NCBI RefSeq assembly: GCF_900163635.1
Contig: NZ_FUID01000066.1
Location: forward strand, 1-64,000
Direction of reading: 5' to 3'
From: Leucobacter sp. 7(1)
GTDB lineage: Bacteria; Actinomycetota; Actinomycetes; Actinomycetales; Microbacteriaceae
DNA: 64,000 nt
The position numbers and the translations under genes were made by a program. The notes under the pieces are model-generated. The model was not told the DNA's origin. It saw only the letters and a program-made list of their open reading frames with translations, and did not search any database. Shown here in pieces: positions 44,929-53,593 of this stretch (positions within the stretch are counted from its first letter, which is position 1; every line of letters begins with the position of its first letter).

Positions 44929-46377
44929 TTAGAATGCTTTGTGAGGATTCAAGAGATTGTGTGGATCGAGCGAGCGCTTGATCTGCCTATGAACTCCGAT
45001 GATTTCGGGGCCGAGATCCCGCTTCGCCCAGCGCCGTTTTGCAGCTCCGATCCCGTGCTCACCAGAGACTGTTCCGCCCGCCTCGAGCACTCGATCAATC
45101 ACCTGCCCCATAGCCGTACGAAGCAGGGTGAGCGTCCGTTCTCCATCCATTGGCTCCGGCTCGCTCGCGAGTAAGAGCAGATGCAGGTTCCCGTCGCCCG
45201 CGTGGGCCGCGATCCGGCTCTCAACCCCAAATTGCGCTGAGATCTCTCTGATGCTCCGCACGATCGGTACCACGTGCTCAAGCGGGACTGAAACGTCTTG
45301 GGGAAGCGTTGACACTCCCGCAACCGGAGCCACGAGCGTCTCTTCAACCGCGTTGCTCGGGGCTCCCGTGCGGACAGCCGAACCGCCCCGCCGCATCTCG
45401 AGCACTGCAGCTTCGACTGAGGGTGCCACGACCTGGATGGCATAGGAGCGCGCCGCCACTGCGTCACGGACCAGTGCGCTCTCTGCGTCTGTGTCGGCCC
45501 CATCGACCTGAACAAGCAGGAGAGTCGGATCAGGTCCCCACTGCGCGACCTCACCCAGGAGCGGGACAACTACGCTAGTATTGCGGCTTTCCAACGCCCC
45601 CCGATCGAGCAGCTCACACATACTCGGAACAACGCGATCCTGGATACTTCGGGTCGCTTCGAGCGCCTGTTCGACCGTGCTGAACGCGGCGACCAGCAGA
45701 CAACTATTGGCGGGCCGTGGGCAAAAGGTGATTCCGACGCTCACCACGATTCCAAGCGTTCCCTCAGAACCGATCATCAGGCCGCGCAAGTCGTAGCCCG
45801 TAGCGTCTTTGACAACTGCGTGCCCAAGTTCCACAATTGAGCCATCCGCGAGGACAATCTCGAGCGTCCGAATCCAGCGGCCCGTGGTCCCGTACTTCAC
45901 ACATCTGAGCCCGCCAGCGTTCGTCGCGACTGTTCCTCCGATTGAAGCCCGGCGATAACTCGCGGGGTCCGGCGGATACATCATCCCGTGCGGAGCCAGG
46001 AGTTCCTCGATGCGACCGAGCGTCGTGCCAGCCCCCACGCGCAAGTACCGACCCGGCACATCAAATGTCACGACCTCTGTCAGTCGAGACAGGTCAATAA
46101 CCAGGCTCGGTTCAAGAGGCACGGCACCCCCGACCACCCCGGTCCGGCCGCCGCGCGGCACCATAGGCACGTTGAACCGGTGGGCGAGGCGCACGAGGTA
46201 GGCAACCTCCTCTGGTGTCTCCGGAAACACCAGAAGCGAGCGCGCGACCTCCGCCACCGGCGACTCATCTCGCAACTGCGCGGGATCATCCGTGATCCCT
46301 GCACGGGCCGCGAGAGCCGCACGGCAGGTGCGAAGCTCGGCCAACACTTTCGTGAGCGGATCCTCTGACACAGACAC
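44929..46377 (-). CDS. FAD-linked 2-hydroxyacid oxidase/dehydrogenase (GlcD-like)
   Basis: 482 aa. The PCMH-type FAD domain carries PRGGRTGVVGGAV and GGTVATNAGGLRCVKYGTT. The C-terminal FAD-oxidase_C part carries HAGDGNLH and GTVSGEHGIGAAK. The family includes glycolate oxidase GlcD, D-lactate dehydrogenase and D-mandelate dehydrogenase. Start at GTG 46377 is set by GAGGAGG 4 nt upstream; a second GTG at 46371 is an alternative. Next to the benzoylformate decarboxylase cluster, oxidation of a 2-hydroxy acid such as (R)-mandelate to the 2-oxo acid is plausible. Confidence 0.85.
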   Translation of the reverse strand: MSVSEDPLTKVLAELRTCRAALAARAGITDDPAQLRDESPVAEVARSLLVFPETPEEVAYLVRLAHRFNVPMVPRGGRTGVVGGAVPLEPSLVIDLSRLTEVVTFDVPGRYLRVGAGTTLGRIEELLAPHGMMYPPDPASYRRASIGGTVATNAGGLRCVKYGTTGRWIRTLEIVLADGSIVELGHAVVKDATGYDLRGLMIGSEGTLGIVVSVGITFCPRPANSCLLVAAFSTVEQALEATRSIQDRVVPSMCELLDRGALESRNTSVVVPLLGEVAQWGPDPTLLLVQVDGADTDAESALVRDAVAARSYAIQVVAPSVEAAVLEMRRGGSAVRTGAPSNAVEETLVAPVAGVSTLPQDVSVPLEHVVPIVRSIREISAQFGVESRIAAHAGDGNLHLLLLASEPEPMDGERTLTLLRTAMGQVIDRVLEAGGTVSGEHGIGAAKRRWAKRDLGPEIIGVHRQIKRSLDPHNLLNPHKAF

Positions 46378-46432
46378 GATTCCTCCTCGATGAAAATTCG
46401 CTGGAAGAAATGCTTTGTCTTCCGGATTCGTC

Positions 46433-46486
46433 GATGCTAGCATCACCGTACGGATTAACAAGACACCGTCTAACATAGCCAGACGG
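46433..46486. promoter_or_regulatory. Operator-like repeats in the divergent promoter region
   Basis: The 122-bp gap between the FAD oxidase gene (minus) and the 567-aa protein gene (plus) holds a perfect 12-bp palindrome gatgctagcatc (46433-46444). A second dyad, ccgtct-N9-agacgg, lies at 46466-46486. Both lie in the shared promoter area and are candidates for the IclR protein encoded at 48200. Confidence 0.5.
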
Positions 46487-46499
46487 AAGAATCTTCCCG

Positions 46500-48203
46500 A
46501 TGAGCAAGGAATCAATGTTGACTACCGATTTGCTACCCGCCCCGATGCGGGAACCCAGCGTCGTCATGGACCCCAGACGTCTTGGCGCCCTCCAGCCGAC
46601 ACGACTGAGCGCTGCACGCAGCATCTACGCGAAACTCGTCCGCGAAAACTGGTCAATCGACCTGGTCGAGGCGCGCGTGGAGGCCACCGGCGCTGGCCGA
46701 ATGCTGTACCGCATCGATGCGGCTGGCCACATCATGCACCTCGTGGCTTTCTCCTACGAGCCACAACTCGTAGACCGCAGCCCTCGCATCATCGGCTCGA
46801 GCTGGGACATCGAGGGGGCCCTCATCGACGGCGAAGTCACCGAGGCCGAGCTTCTCGCCACGCAGGAGGCAATTCCACGCCTGTACGCTGGTCGCGCGAC
46901 ACCGGAAACGCTTATCTGGTTCCGGGCCAACCGAAGCATCCGGCTCTTCGACCATGTCATTGAGGCGCTCGTCGCGGGCACCCAGCCAGACGTTCAACGT
47001 ATCCGAGACGTCGGCTATCTCCTACGCAACACGGGCCTTGACGGCAACGGCACCTTCGGCACAAAAGACTTCCAGGAGTACGGAGCTCAGCATCCCCTCG
47101 GAATCCCCTTTCACGCGCAGCTCTTCACTGCCTACATGATGCGAGAAATCTCGGTAGACCTCGTGAATGCCACAGCACGCGTGCGAAACGTGGAGGCCGC
47201 CTCGGTCGACGCAGCGACGCGAAACACGATTGCCGTGGGGAACGGCTCAGCCCTCGGTCTCGTTCTCCTCACGATGAACCGCCCACAGATCGTACACGCC
47301 TGGCTGTCGGCGTACGAGCGGATCGCTGCGAACGTCGGGCGCCGCACGATTGACGATGCACACTTCCTCGCCGTGACGACCATGCTGGATCAGGCGATCG
47401 GGCAGAAGAATGACGATCACACTGACTACGGCGTCTTCCCCTCCGGCGAGGCACTCGCCATCGACCTTCGCGTGCTCCGCCGGGTTCTCCGGCGCCTCGC
47501 CGACGCGAACAGACACGAGGGAGGATCCTTCACGCTCACCGACGTAACGGATCGTGCCCCATCGTCAATCCTGCCGGAGGCCATTGAACTCTTCCGGTCC
47601 CTCCTCCTCGAGCTCGCACCCGAGTCAGAGGTTGACGAACAACTCAGGTCCCTGCGTGTTTCGGAACGGAAACAGTTGGATCCCCTCACGACGGTCGCGG
47701 AACTCCGCGCACAGATTGATCACGGCTTCGCCTGGGTGCGGGAACTCCCCGTCGTGTCAACGGAAGAGCAGACACGGGTGTGGTACAAGTCTCGCAACTC
47801 TGAGGAGCCTCGCAGCGGCCCCTCCTGGGAGGTCCCGGAGGGAACGAACGACCTCGCAGTGGATCTGCTAGCTGGAGTCACGGAGCTCGAGGCTCTCCTG
47901 CGGAACGAATCGCCGAACACTCGGGTGGGAACCCTCGCCATCGCTCACCCGCATCTTGAGCAAGTCATGGCCTACGTGCAGTGCCTTGCAGCACTCCCCT
48001 ACGCGGTACCCCGTTTCGACGTGCGCGACACCAACTTCGTTCCGGCGCATATTATTCGCCTCTTCAACGCGTTCTGCTTCGGCCTCGAGAAGACACACGA
48101 CGTACACCAGCGAAATCTTCGCGGTCTCATCTTCGAGGGCGCACATTTTAGAGCTGACCGAGATGAACCTGCCCGCGACTGGCGTTGGGAGGTACAGCGA
48201 TGA
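46500..48203 (+). CDS. Unrecognised 567-aa protein, first gene of a ten-gene cluster
   Basis: I do not recognise the family. No signal peptide or membrane segment is evident; the protein looks soluble and largely helical. Striking stretches are RLFDHVIEALVAGTQP, LDGNGTFGTKDF, HPLGIPFHAQLFTAYMMRE and TIAVGNGSALGLVLL, with clustered Gly, Asn and His that look like an active or ligand site. ATG with GGAAGA 9 nt upstream. The stop overlaps the IclR start (ATGA). It heads a co-directional run with the importer, ThDP enzyme and aldehyde dehydrogenase, so a catabolic role is inferred. Confidence 0.6.
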   Translation: MSKESMLTTDLLPAPMREPSVVMDPRRLGALQPTRLSAARSIYAKLVRENWSIDLVEARVEATGAGRMLYRIDAAGHIMHLVAFSYEPQLVDRSPRIIGSSWDIEGALIDGEVTEAELLATQEAIPRLYAGRATPETLIWFRANRSIRLFDHVIEALVAGTQPDVQRIRDVGYLLRNTGLDGNGTFGTKDFQEYGAQHPLGIPFHAQLFTAYMMREISVDLVNATARVRNVEAASVDAATRNTIAVGNGSALGLVLLTMNRPQIVHAWLSAYERIAANVGRRTIDDAHFLAVTTMLDQAIGQKNDDHTDYGVFPSGEALAIDLRVLRRVLRRLADANRHEGGSFTLTDVTDRAPSSILPEAIELFRSLLLELAPESEVDEQLRSLRVSERKQLDPLTTVAELRAQIDHGFAWVRELPVVSTEEQTRVWYKSRNSEEPRSGPSWEVPEGTNDLAVDLLAGVTELEALLRNESPNTRVGTLAIAHPHLEQVMAYVQCLAALPYAVPRFDVRDTNFVPAHIIRLFNAFCFGLEKTHDVHQRNLRGLIFEGAHFRADRDEPARDWRWEVQR

Positions 48204-48949
48204 GCGAGGAACCGAAGACCGGGGCCACCCCAAAGAGCGGCACGCCCGTCCTGCAAACCGGGATCAAGATGCTGGCGACCATCGATGCGCTCGCGCGCGC
48301 CGGCCAGCCAATTTCAGTCTCGGCCGTTGCAGAGACGATGGAGTGGAGCCGGGCAACCGCACACCAGTATCTCCAGACCGCGGTCGCTGCGGGTTGGGCA
48401 TTCCAAGATCAGAACTCCGCATACTCGCTCAGTTTTCATGCGGCGGAAGTGGGGTCCAAGGTCAATCCTGCTGAGGAGATCCGACCAGTGTTGCTGCCAA
48501 CGATGCAGGATGCTGTCGATAAGCTCGGCGCTCCAGTCTCCTTCGCGGTACTCGAGCAGACTTCGCCCATCATTGTCGAGCGCGTCGAACCCATGCGGGC
48601 GATGTTTATTCGGCGTGGATTTGAGGCGCGCGTCTCCCCCAAATCTTCCGCGTCCGGCAGAATCCTCGTGGCCTATTCCACTCCGGAAGCGCGTCGCGCG
48701 ATCAGCCGCGTGGAAGAGGTGCTTGCAGAGCCTGACTACCAGGAGATCCGCGAGCTCGGCTATTCGATCGTGCACTCGCAGTGGCTGGGCGACTTGATCA
48801 CGGCTGTCGCGGCCCCCATCTTCCACCGAAGAGTCTGCATCGGCGCGCTGAGTGTGATCGCCGAGCGAGGGGCTCATCCCGATGAGGTCCTGATCCGGTC
48901 AATGCTTGACGCATCGGCCGCCATCAACCGCGAACTGGAAGTTGGTTAG
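48200..48949 (+). CDS. IclR-family transcriptional regulator
   Basis: 249 aa. The N-terminal winged HTH (GIKMLATIDALARAGQPISVSAVAETMEWSRATAHQYLQ) is followed by an effector domain with the family phrase SASGRILVAYST and GALSVIAE. Start at 48200 has GGGAGG 7 nt upstream and overlaps the previous stop. It probably regulates this cluster, binding repeats upstream of 46500. Confidence 0.87.
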   Translation: MSEEPKTGATPKSGTPVLQTGIKMLATIDALARAGQPISVSAVAETMEWSRATAHQYLQTAVAAGWAFQDQNSAYSLSFHAAEVGSKVNPAEEIRPVLLPTMQDAVDKLGAPVSFAVLEQTSPIIVERVEPMRAMFIRRGFEARVSPKSSASGRILVAYSTPEARRAISRVEEVLAEPDYQEIRELGYSIVHSQWLGDLITAVAAPIFHRRVCIGALSVIAERGAHPDEVLIRSMLDASAAINRELEVG

Positions 48950-48954
48950 TCAGC

Positions 48955-49659
48955 ATGTCACAGCATTCCTCCACGGCCACGGCCCCCGCGCTGATCGGCG
49001 CTTTTCCAGGCACCGATCCGACAACGCTGCCTGTCACGGACCATGTTCCCGAACTCATACGTCTGACACGGCGAGAGTTCTCACTCATTACCGAGCGCCT
49101 GCTGATGGCCGCGGGATGCGGTGCTGGAGCTTGGCCAGGCGCGCGGGACTACGTGCTCGAAACACTGAGCCAGGTGGGTCCAGGCACCATTGACCTCCTC
49201 GAAGCGGCACTCGTCAACCGCGACCGCGCCCCTTGGCCGCGGGTCGCGCTCTCGCAACCCGCAGCGATGGACGCTGATGGGGCCCCGTTGATACTGGTTG
49301 GCAACTCGATCGCAAACGCGCTCATCGCCTTTCTCGGCGACTCCCCCGACAGTGTCTTCACGGTCACCGGCCTCTCCGATGTGCGCGGCTTCGAGGGCCT
49401 CGCAGTCCGAGCTACGTATCACGGGTTCACCCTGAGCTTCACGCCAGACCACGACTTGGGCCAACTCAAGATCCGGGCAGCGCGAACAACCCCGGATGCG
49501 TCGGCCGACGTGGTCACGCTCCTGCGTGCCGGCGTCGAGTGCAGCGGCACCCAGTGGTGGCGCGTGTACCAACCCTCCAATTTCGCACTCAGCGAGGAGA
49601 CAGAAGTTTCTCGTTCACACACCGGAGTGAGCGAGACCCTCCTGCACTACTCGGTGTGA
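48955..49659 (+). CDS. Unrecognised 234-aa protein (weak DUF3726 resemblance)
   Basis: Starts 5 bp after the IclR gene. Residues around LLMAAGCGAGAWPGARDY weakly recall DUF3726 (AARGAG-x-x-x-G pattern); I hold this lightly. The rest contains VFTVTGLSDVRGFEGLAV and AGVECSGTQWWRVYQP. No membrane segments. Its position next to the 567-aa gene, both of unknown family and with tight spacing, suggests that the two work together. Confidence 0.5.
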   Translation: MSQHSSTATAPALIGAFPGTDPTTLPVTDHVPELIRLTRREFSLITERLLMAAGCGAGAWPGARDYVLETLSQVGPGTIDLLEAALVNRDRAPWPRVALSQPAAMDADGAPLILVGNSIANALIAFLGDSPDSVFTVTGLSDVRGFEGLAVRATYHGFTLSFTPDHDLGQLKIRAARTTPDASADVVTLLRAGVECSGTQWWRVYQPSNFALSEETEVSRSHTGVSETLLHYSV

Positions 49660-49686
49660 GTGACCCATCAGAAAACAGGTGAATAC

Positions 49687-50682
49687 ATGATCGTCGACAG
49701 TCTGATCTGTTCCCGGCTTGACCGGGACGGGATCGAAGAGATCCGCGCCGGAGGCGTGGACTCGGTAACCGTGACGTGCGGTTTCTGGGAAGATGCGACC
49801 GAGTCGCTCGACTCGGTAGTGCGGTGGCGTGAACTCGTCACGCAGAATCAAGATATCGCCGCAATCGCTACCACCGCCGCGGAGATGGAGGAGGCGCAAC
49901 GCGACGGCCGGCTCGCGATTGTCCTGGGTTTCCAGAACAGTTCCTTCCTCCAGGGTCGGCTTGGCTACGTTGAGGCGTTCGCGGATCTCGGTGTCCGGGT
50001 CGCCCAGCTGACCTACAACATTCAAAACGATGTGGGCGGCAGTTGCTACGACCCCACCGACTCTGGCCTCACACGCTTTGGTGAGGAAGTCGTGGCGGAA
50101 ATGAATCGACACGGCATGGTGATTGATCTCTCCCACGTCGGGAACCGTACTTCCCTCGACGCCGTGCACGCGTCGTCCCTACCCGTGGCCGCAACACACG
50201 CGAACATTTTTGAGTTGGTTGAGCACCCGAGAAACGCACCACTCGAGGTACTCAAACCTCTCGCCGAGCGCGGCGGAATGATCGGCTTGACGACGTATCA
50301 CAACCTCACACGTGGGTTCATTGCGACGCCGTCAGACTGGGCTGAAATGGTCGCACGGTCCGTCGATTTGCTCGGCATCGACTGCATCGGCATTGGGACG
50401 GATTCGAACCAGCGCGGCACGGACGAGTACCGGGAATGGATGCGGAAGGGGCGTTGGAGCCGCCGACCGCAGATCGGAGCATCACCACCTCCGGGCGTCG
50501 CACCGTCGCAGCGCCCCGACTGGTTCACCGGGCCCCAGGACTTTAGCGCGCTTGGCGAGGCACTCGCTGGGCGCGGATTCTCGGCCACGGAACGAGATCA
50601 GATCCTCGGCGGGAACTGGATGCGCTTCTACACCGAGGTCATCGATACGCAGCGTGAAAGCGCTCCTGAGTGGAAGGTGTGA
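49687..50682 (+). CDS. Membrane dipeptidase (M19)-like protein with missing metal ligands
   Basis: 331 aa, peptidase M19 fold: LSHVGNRT, ATHANIFELVEHPRN and IGIGTDSNQRG correspond to the family's His, His and Asp motifs. The N-terminal HxD motif is absent (IVDSLICSRLD) and the usual bridging Glu is in a GFQNSS context, Gln instead. So the binuclear zinc site is at least partly lost; some divergent M19-like proteins in catabolic clusters share this. It may act on a non-peptide substrate or be a modified hydrolase. Start at 49687 with AGGTG 6 nt upstream. Confidence 0.72.
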   Translation: MIVDSLICSRLDRDGIEEIRAGGVDSVTVTCGFWEDATESLDSVVRWRELVTQNQDIAAIATTAAEMEEAQRDGRLAIVLGFQNSSFLQGRLGYVEAFADLGVRVAQLTYNIQNDVGGSCYDPTDSGLTRFGEEVVAEMNRHGMVIDLSHVGNRTSLDAVHASSLPVAATHANIFELVEHPRNAPLEVLKPLAERGGMIGLTTYHNLTRGFIATPSDWAEMVARSVDLLGIDCIGIGTDSNQRGTDEYREWMRKGRWSRRPQIGASPPPGVAPSQRPDWFTGPQDFSALGEALAGRGFSATERDQILGGNWMRFYTEVIDTQRESAPEWKV

Positions 50683-50687
50683 ACCAC

Positions 50688-51500
50688 ATGAGCACCACAG
50701 TTTCGCACGGCACCGGAGCGGTTGAGGTTGATTCGGTGGTGAAGACCTTCCGCCGCAATCGACTCGAAATCCAGGCACTCAGTGAGACAAGCGTCGACTT
50801 CCGTGAGGGTGAGTTTATTTCACTGATCGGTCCGAGTGGGTGCGGCAAATCGACGCTCCTCAAACTGATCGCCGGTCTCGACTCACCCACTCGCGGCGAA
50901 GTCCGGGTCGACGGCACGGTCGTCACGAAGCCGCTCCGCTCCGCGAGTGTGTCGTTCCAAAAACCGACACTGCTCCCCTGGCGCAACGTGATCGACAATA
51001 TTCTGCTTCCCATTGAGGTCCGGGACGGCCGTCCCGCTGCGCAGGATCGCGCATACGCCGCACAACTCATCGAGATGATTGGCCTGCAGGACTTCACCAA
51101 TCACTACCCGAAGGAGCTCTCCGGCGGAATGGAACAGCGGGCCGCAATCGCTCGCTCGCTTGTCACCCGACCCGAGCTTCTCCTGATGGATGAGCCATTC
51201 GGAGCACTCGACGAGTTCACTCGTGAGGATCTCAACGAGGAGCTCCTGAACCTGTGGGAGGCCGAACCCAAGACTGTCGTCTTTGTGACCCACAGCATCT
51301 CCGAAGCAGTGTTTCTCTCTGATCGGATCATGGTGATGTCCGCCCGTCCCGGTCGTATCGTCGATGTCATCGACGTCGACCTCCCCCGTCCGCGCACCGC
51401 GGACCTTCGAACCTCCCCCGCATTCAACGAGCTCGTACGCCAAGGAAGGCTCAGTCTCGAAGCGGCCAAAGCCGGAGCGCGTGTCGACGCCGTTGCGTGA
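50688..51500 (+). CDS. ABC transporter ATP-binding protein, NitT/TauT type
   Basis: 270 aa. Walker A GPSGCGKST, Q-loop SVSFQKPTLLPW, signature LSGGMEQR, Walker B LLMDEPFGALD and His-loop VTHS are all intact. The TLLPW segment and GALDEFTRE are typical of SsuB/TauB/NrtD-type importers of sulfonates, nitrate or pyrimidine precursors. Start taken at ATG 50688; an upstream GTG at 50670 is possible. Confidence 0.9.
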   Translation: MSTTVSHGTGAVEVDSVVKTFRRNRLEIQALSETSVDFREGEFISLIGPSGCGKSTLLKLIAGLDSPTRGEVRVDGTVVTKPLRSASVSFQKPTLLPWRNVIDNILLPIEVRDGRPAAQDRAYAAQLIEMIGLQDFTNHYPKELSGGMEQRAAIARSLVTRPELLLMDEPFGALDEFTREDLNEELLNLWEAEPKTVVFVTHSISEAVFLSDRIMVMSARPGRIVDVIDVDLPRPRTADLRTSPAFNELVRQGRLSLEAAKAGARVDAVA

Positions 51501-51515
51501 GAAAGCGATTGAATT

Positions 51516-52367
51516 ATGAGCGCGAACACTACTGAACTCCTCCCCGTTGGGACACGAGAACACCCCCGCCCTGCTCCGCGATTCGGCTCGTCCGATCTCC
51601 GGCGCCTACTCACGTCGACGACGACTCGGGCAGTGCTCATCGCGCTCGCTCTGGTTGCGGGCACCTTTTGGTTCTGGAACTACAGCGCGAAGTCTGGCCT
51701 GATCTCCCCATTGCTGGTGGCGCCACCGGATGCGACCTTCCAGGTGCTTGGACAGATGATCGAGAGCGGCACCATCTGGGTGAACCTCAGGGCTACCGCC
51801 TTGATCACACTACTGGGGCTCGCGATCGCAATCGTCGCAGCCCTGGCGATTAGTTTCGTCTTCGTGTTCTCTGAGTCGCTCCGAAAGGCCGTCTATCCCT
51901 TTCTTCTCATCATTCAGACGTTCCCGAAAGTCGCCATCGCGCCACTCATCATCGCAGGCTTCGGCTACGGGACCACCCCAAAAGTAATTCTCGCGGCGCT
52001 GATGGCCTTCTTCCCGATTCTGGTGAACGCCCTCGTTGGGCTCACAAACATCAATCAGGACCAGATCAACCTCTTCAAGTCTGTCGGGGCCTCGCCCTGG
52101 CAAGTGATCCGGAAACTCCGTATCCCCAACGCTATCTCCTACCTTCTTCCGGCGATGCAGAGCGCGGCTGTGCTCGCCCTCATTGGCACCATTGTCGCCG
52201 AGTTCGTCTCAGCGCGTGAGGGTATGGGGTTCGCGATCCAGGCCGCGGTCCAGACGGGCAGCGTCTCGACAACGTTCGCGCTCTTGATCGTGCTGGGTTG
52301 CTTCGGCGTCATCATTTGGCTTGTCATGGCTGGCCTCAATTTCTTGCTCCGCCGCTACCGCCGCTGA
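51516..52367 (+). CDS. ABC transporter permease, NitT/TauT type
   Basis: 283 aa, SsuC/TauC family. About six membrane helices and the EAA-type loop (VGASPWQVIRKLRIPNAISYLL). It forms the membrane channel for the substrate imported with the ATPase (16 bp upstream) and the binding protein encoded downstream. Confidence 0.9.
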   Translation: MSANTTELLPVGTREHPRPAPRFGSSDLRRLLTSTTTRAVLIALALVAGTFWFWNYSAKSGLISPLLVAPPDATFQVLGQMIESGTIWVNLRATALITLLGLAIAIVAALAISFVFVFSESLRKAVYPFLLIIQTFPKVAIAPLIIAGFGYGTTPKVILAALMAFFPILVNALVGLTNINQDQINLFKSVGASPWQVIRKLRIPNAISYLLPAMQSAAVLALIGTIVAEFVSAREGMGFAIQAAVQTGSVSTTFALLIVLGCFGVIIWLVMAGLNFLLRRYRR

Positions 52368-52420
52368 GCGCATCGCTCGCACTCTCCCTGAACAATGCCG
52401 TTCGAAAGGAACACCCCATC

Positions 52421-53524
52421 ATGAACCGAACCGGAACCCTCGCTATCGCGCTACTCAGCACGGCCGCTCTCGCCGGCTGCTCCGCTGGCGGCGCTGACAA
52501 CGCCACGGACACCACGGCGCCTGCGCTCGAGAAGGTCACCTTCGCCGTCACCGATCAGACTCTATCCGCGGCAACCGCAAGCTATGCGACCGTCCCTGTA
52601 GAGCTCGGCTATTTCGCGGAGGAAGGGCTCGATGTCACCATGCAACCCGTCGAGACCGCCCTCGCTGGCGTCCAGGCAGTCGCGGCCGGGAACGCCATGT
52701 GCACGTATGCCTCTGCTGCCACCGCGATTCCGACTGCAGCGTCCGATCCCACGATCTCGCTCGTCGGGTCGACTGAAGGCAATATGTTCCGCGTTGTAGC
52801 CCCCGAGTCAAAGGGATACACCTCAGTCGCCGACCTCGAGGGCAAAACCATCGGCAGCAACTCTGCCACCGCGACCGGGGTGAACTACGCGATCGGTGGG
52901 ATGGAAGCCGCGGGCGTAACCGCCTCGAAGGACCAGTTCCTCCCCGTCGGGTTCGGCGCTCAGGCAGCTCTCGCGTTCCAGCAAGGTCAAATCGACGCGT
53001 ACTCCGCGTGGGACAGCCCCAACCTGGTCATCGAGTCCCTCCTCGATGAGAAGCTCGTGAATCCCGACTCGGCCATGAACGACCTGAACGGGACGTCAAT
53101 ATTCGTATGTTCGACCGCGGCGTTCGAGAACGACCCCGAGATGATCGCGGGAATCTGGCGTGCGTTCTACAAGGGTGCCGTCTTCTCTTCGGAGAACCCG
53201 GAGGCAGCGATCAAGATGCACTGGGACGCTTATCCCTCCGCAAAGCCGACCGACGGTTCCGAAGAGGAACGTCTCGCACTCGCGGTGCGACAGCTCGAAA
53301 CCCGTCTCGACCTGACAGGCGGCGAGGGCTCAGCTGGAAAGTACGGTGAACAGACCACTCAGGATCTCCAGCAGATGGTGGATCTACTGACGGAGTCAGG
53401 AGTTATTGAAGGTAACGCAGCCGACTACGATGTCTCGGCACTGTTCCACCACGACCTCATCGACCAGATCAACGACTTCGACCCGGCGCAGATCAGGGAC
53501 GAAGCGAAGAACTACGCCGAGTAG
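52421..53524 (+). CDS. ABC transporter substrate-binding lipoprotein, NMT1/SsuA type
   Basis: 367 aa. The signal peptide MNRTGTLAIALLSTAALAGC has a lipobox, then an Ala/Asp/Thr-rich linker. The core is the type II binding-protein fold of nitrate/taurine/thiamine-precursor receptors (ELGYFAEEGLDVTMQPVE, GKTIGSNSATATGVNY). GAAAGGA is about 10 nt upstream. It ends in a terminator-like hairpin, so it may be expressed more highly than the genes after it. Confidence 0.9.
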   Translation: MNRTGTLAIALLSTAALAGCSAGGADNATDTTAPALEKVTFAVTDQTLSAATASYATVPVELGYFAEEGLDVTMQPVETALAGVQAVAAGNAMCTYASAATAIPTAASDPTISLVGSTEGNMFRVVAPESKGYTSVADLEGKTIGSNSATATGVNYAIGGMEAAGVTASKDQFLPVGFGAQAALAFQQGQIDAYSAWDSPNLVIESLLDEKLVNPDSAMNDLNGTSIFVCSTAAFENDPEMIAGIWRAFYKGAVFSSENPEAAIKMHWDAYPSAKPTDGSEEERLALAVRQLETRLDLTGGEGSAGKYGEQTTQDLQQMVDLLTESGVIEGNAADYDVSALFHHDLIDQINDFDPAQIRDEAKNYAE

Positions 53525-53531
53525 CTTCCCT

Positions 53532-53558
53532 GGGGTGTGGACTCCGCGTCCACACCCC
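53532..53558 (+). terminator. Terminator-like hairpin after the binding-protein gene
   Basis: ggggtgtgga (53532-53541) and tccacacccc (53549-53558), 10-bp perfect arms with a 7-nt loop, followed by TCCCCGTTTT. It separates the importer genes from the ThDP-enzyme genes and may attenuate rather than fully stop transcription. Confidence 0.7.
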
Positions 53559-53593
53559 TCCCCGTTTTCCGATGTACGTTCCCAAGGACCCCC

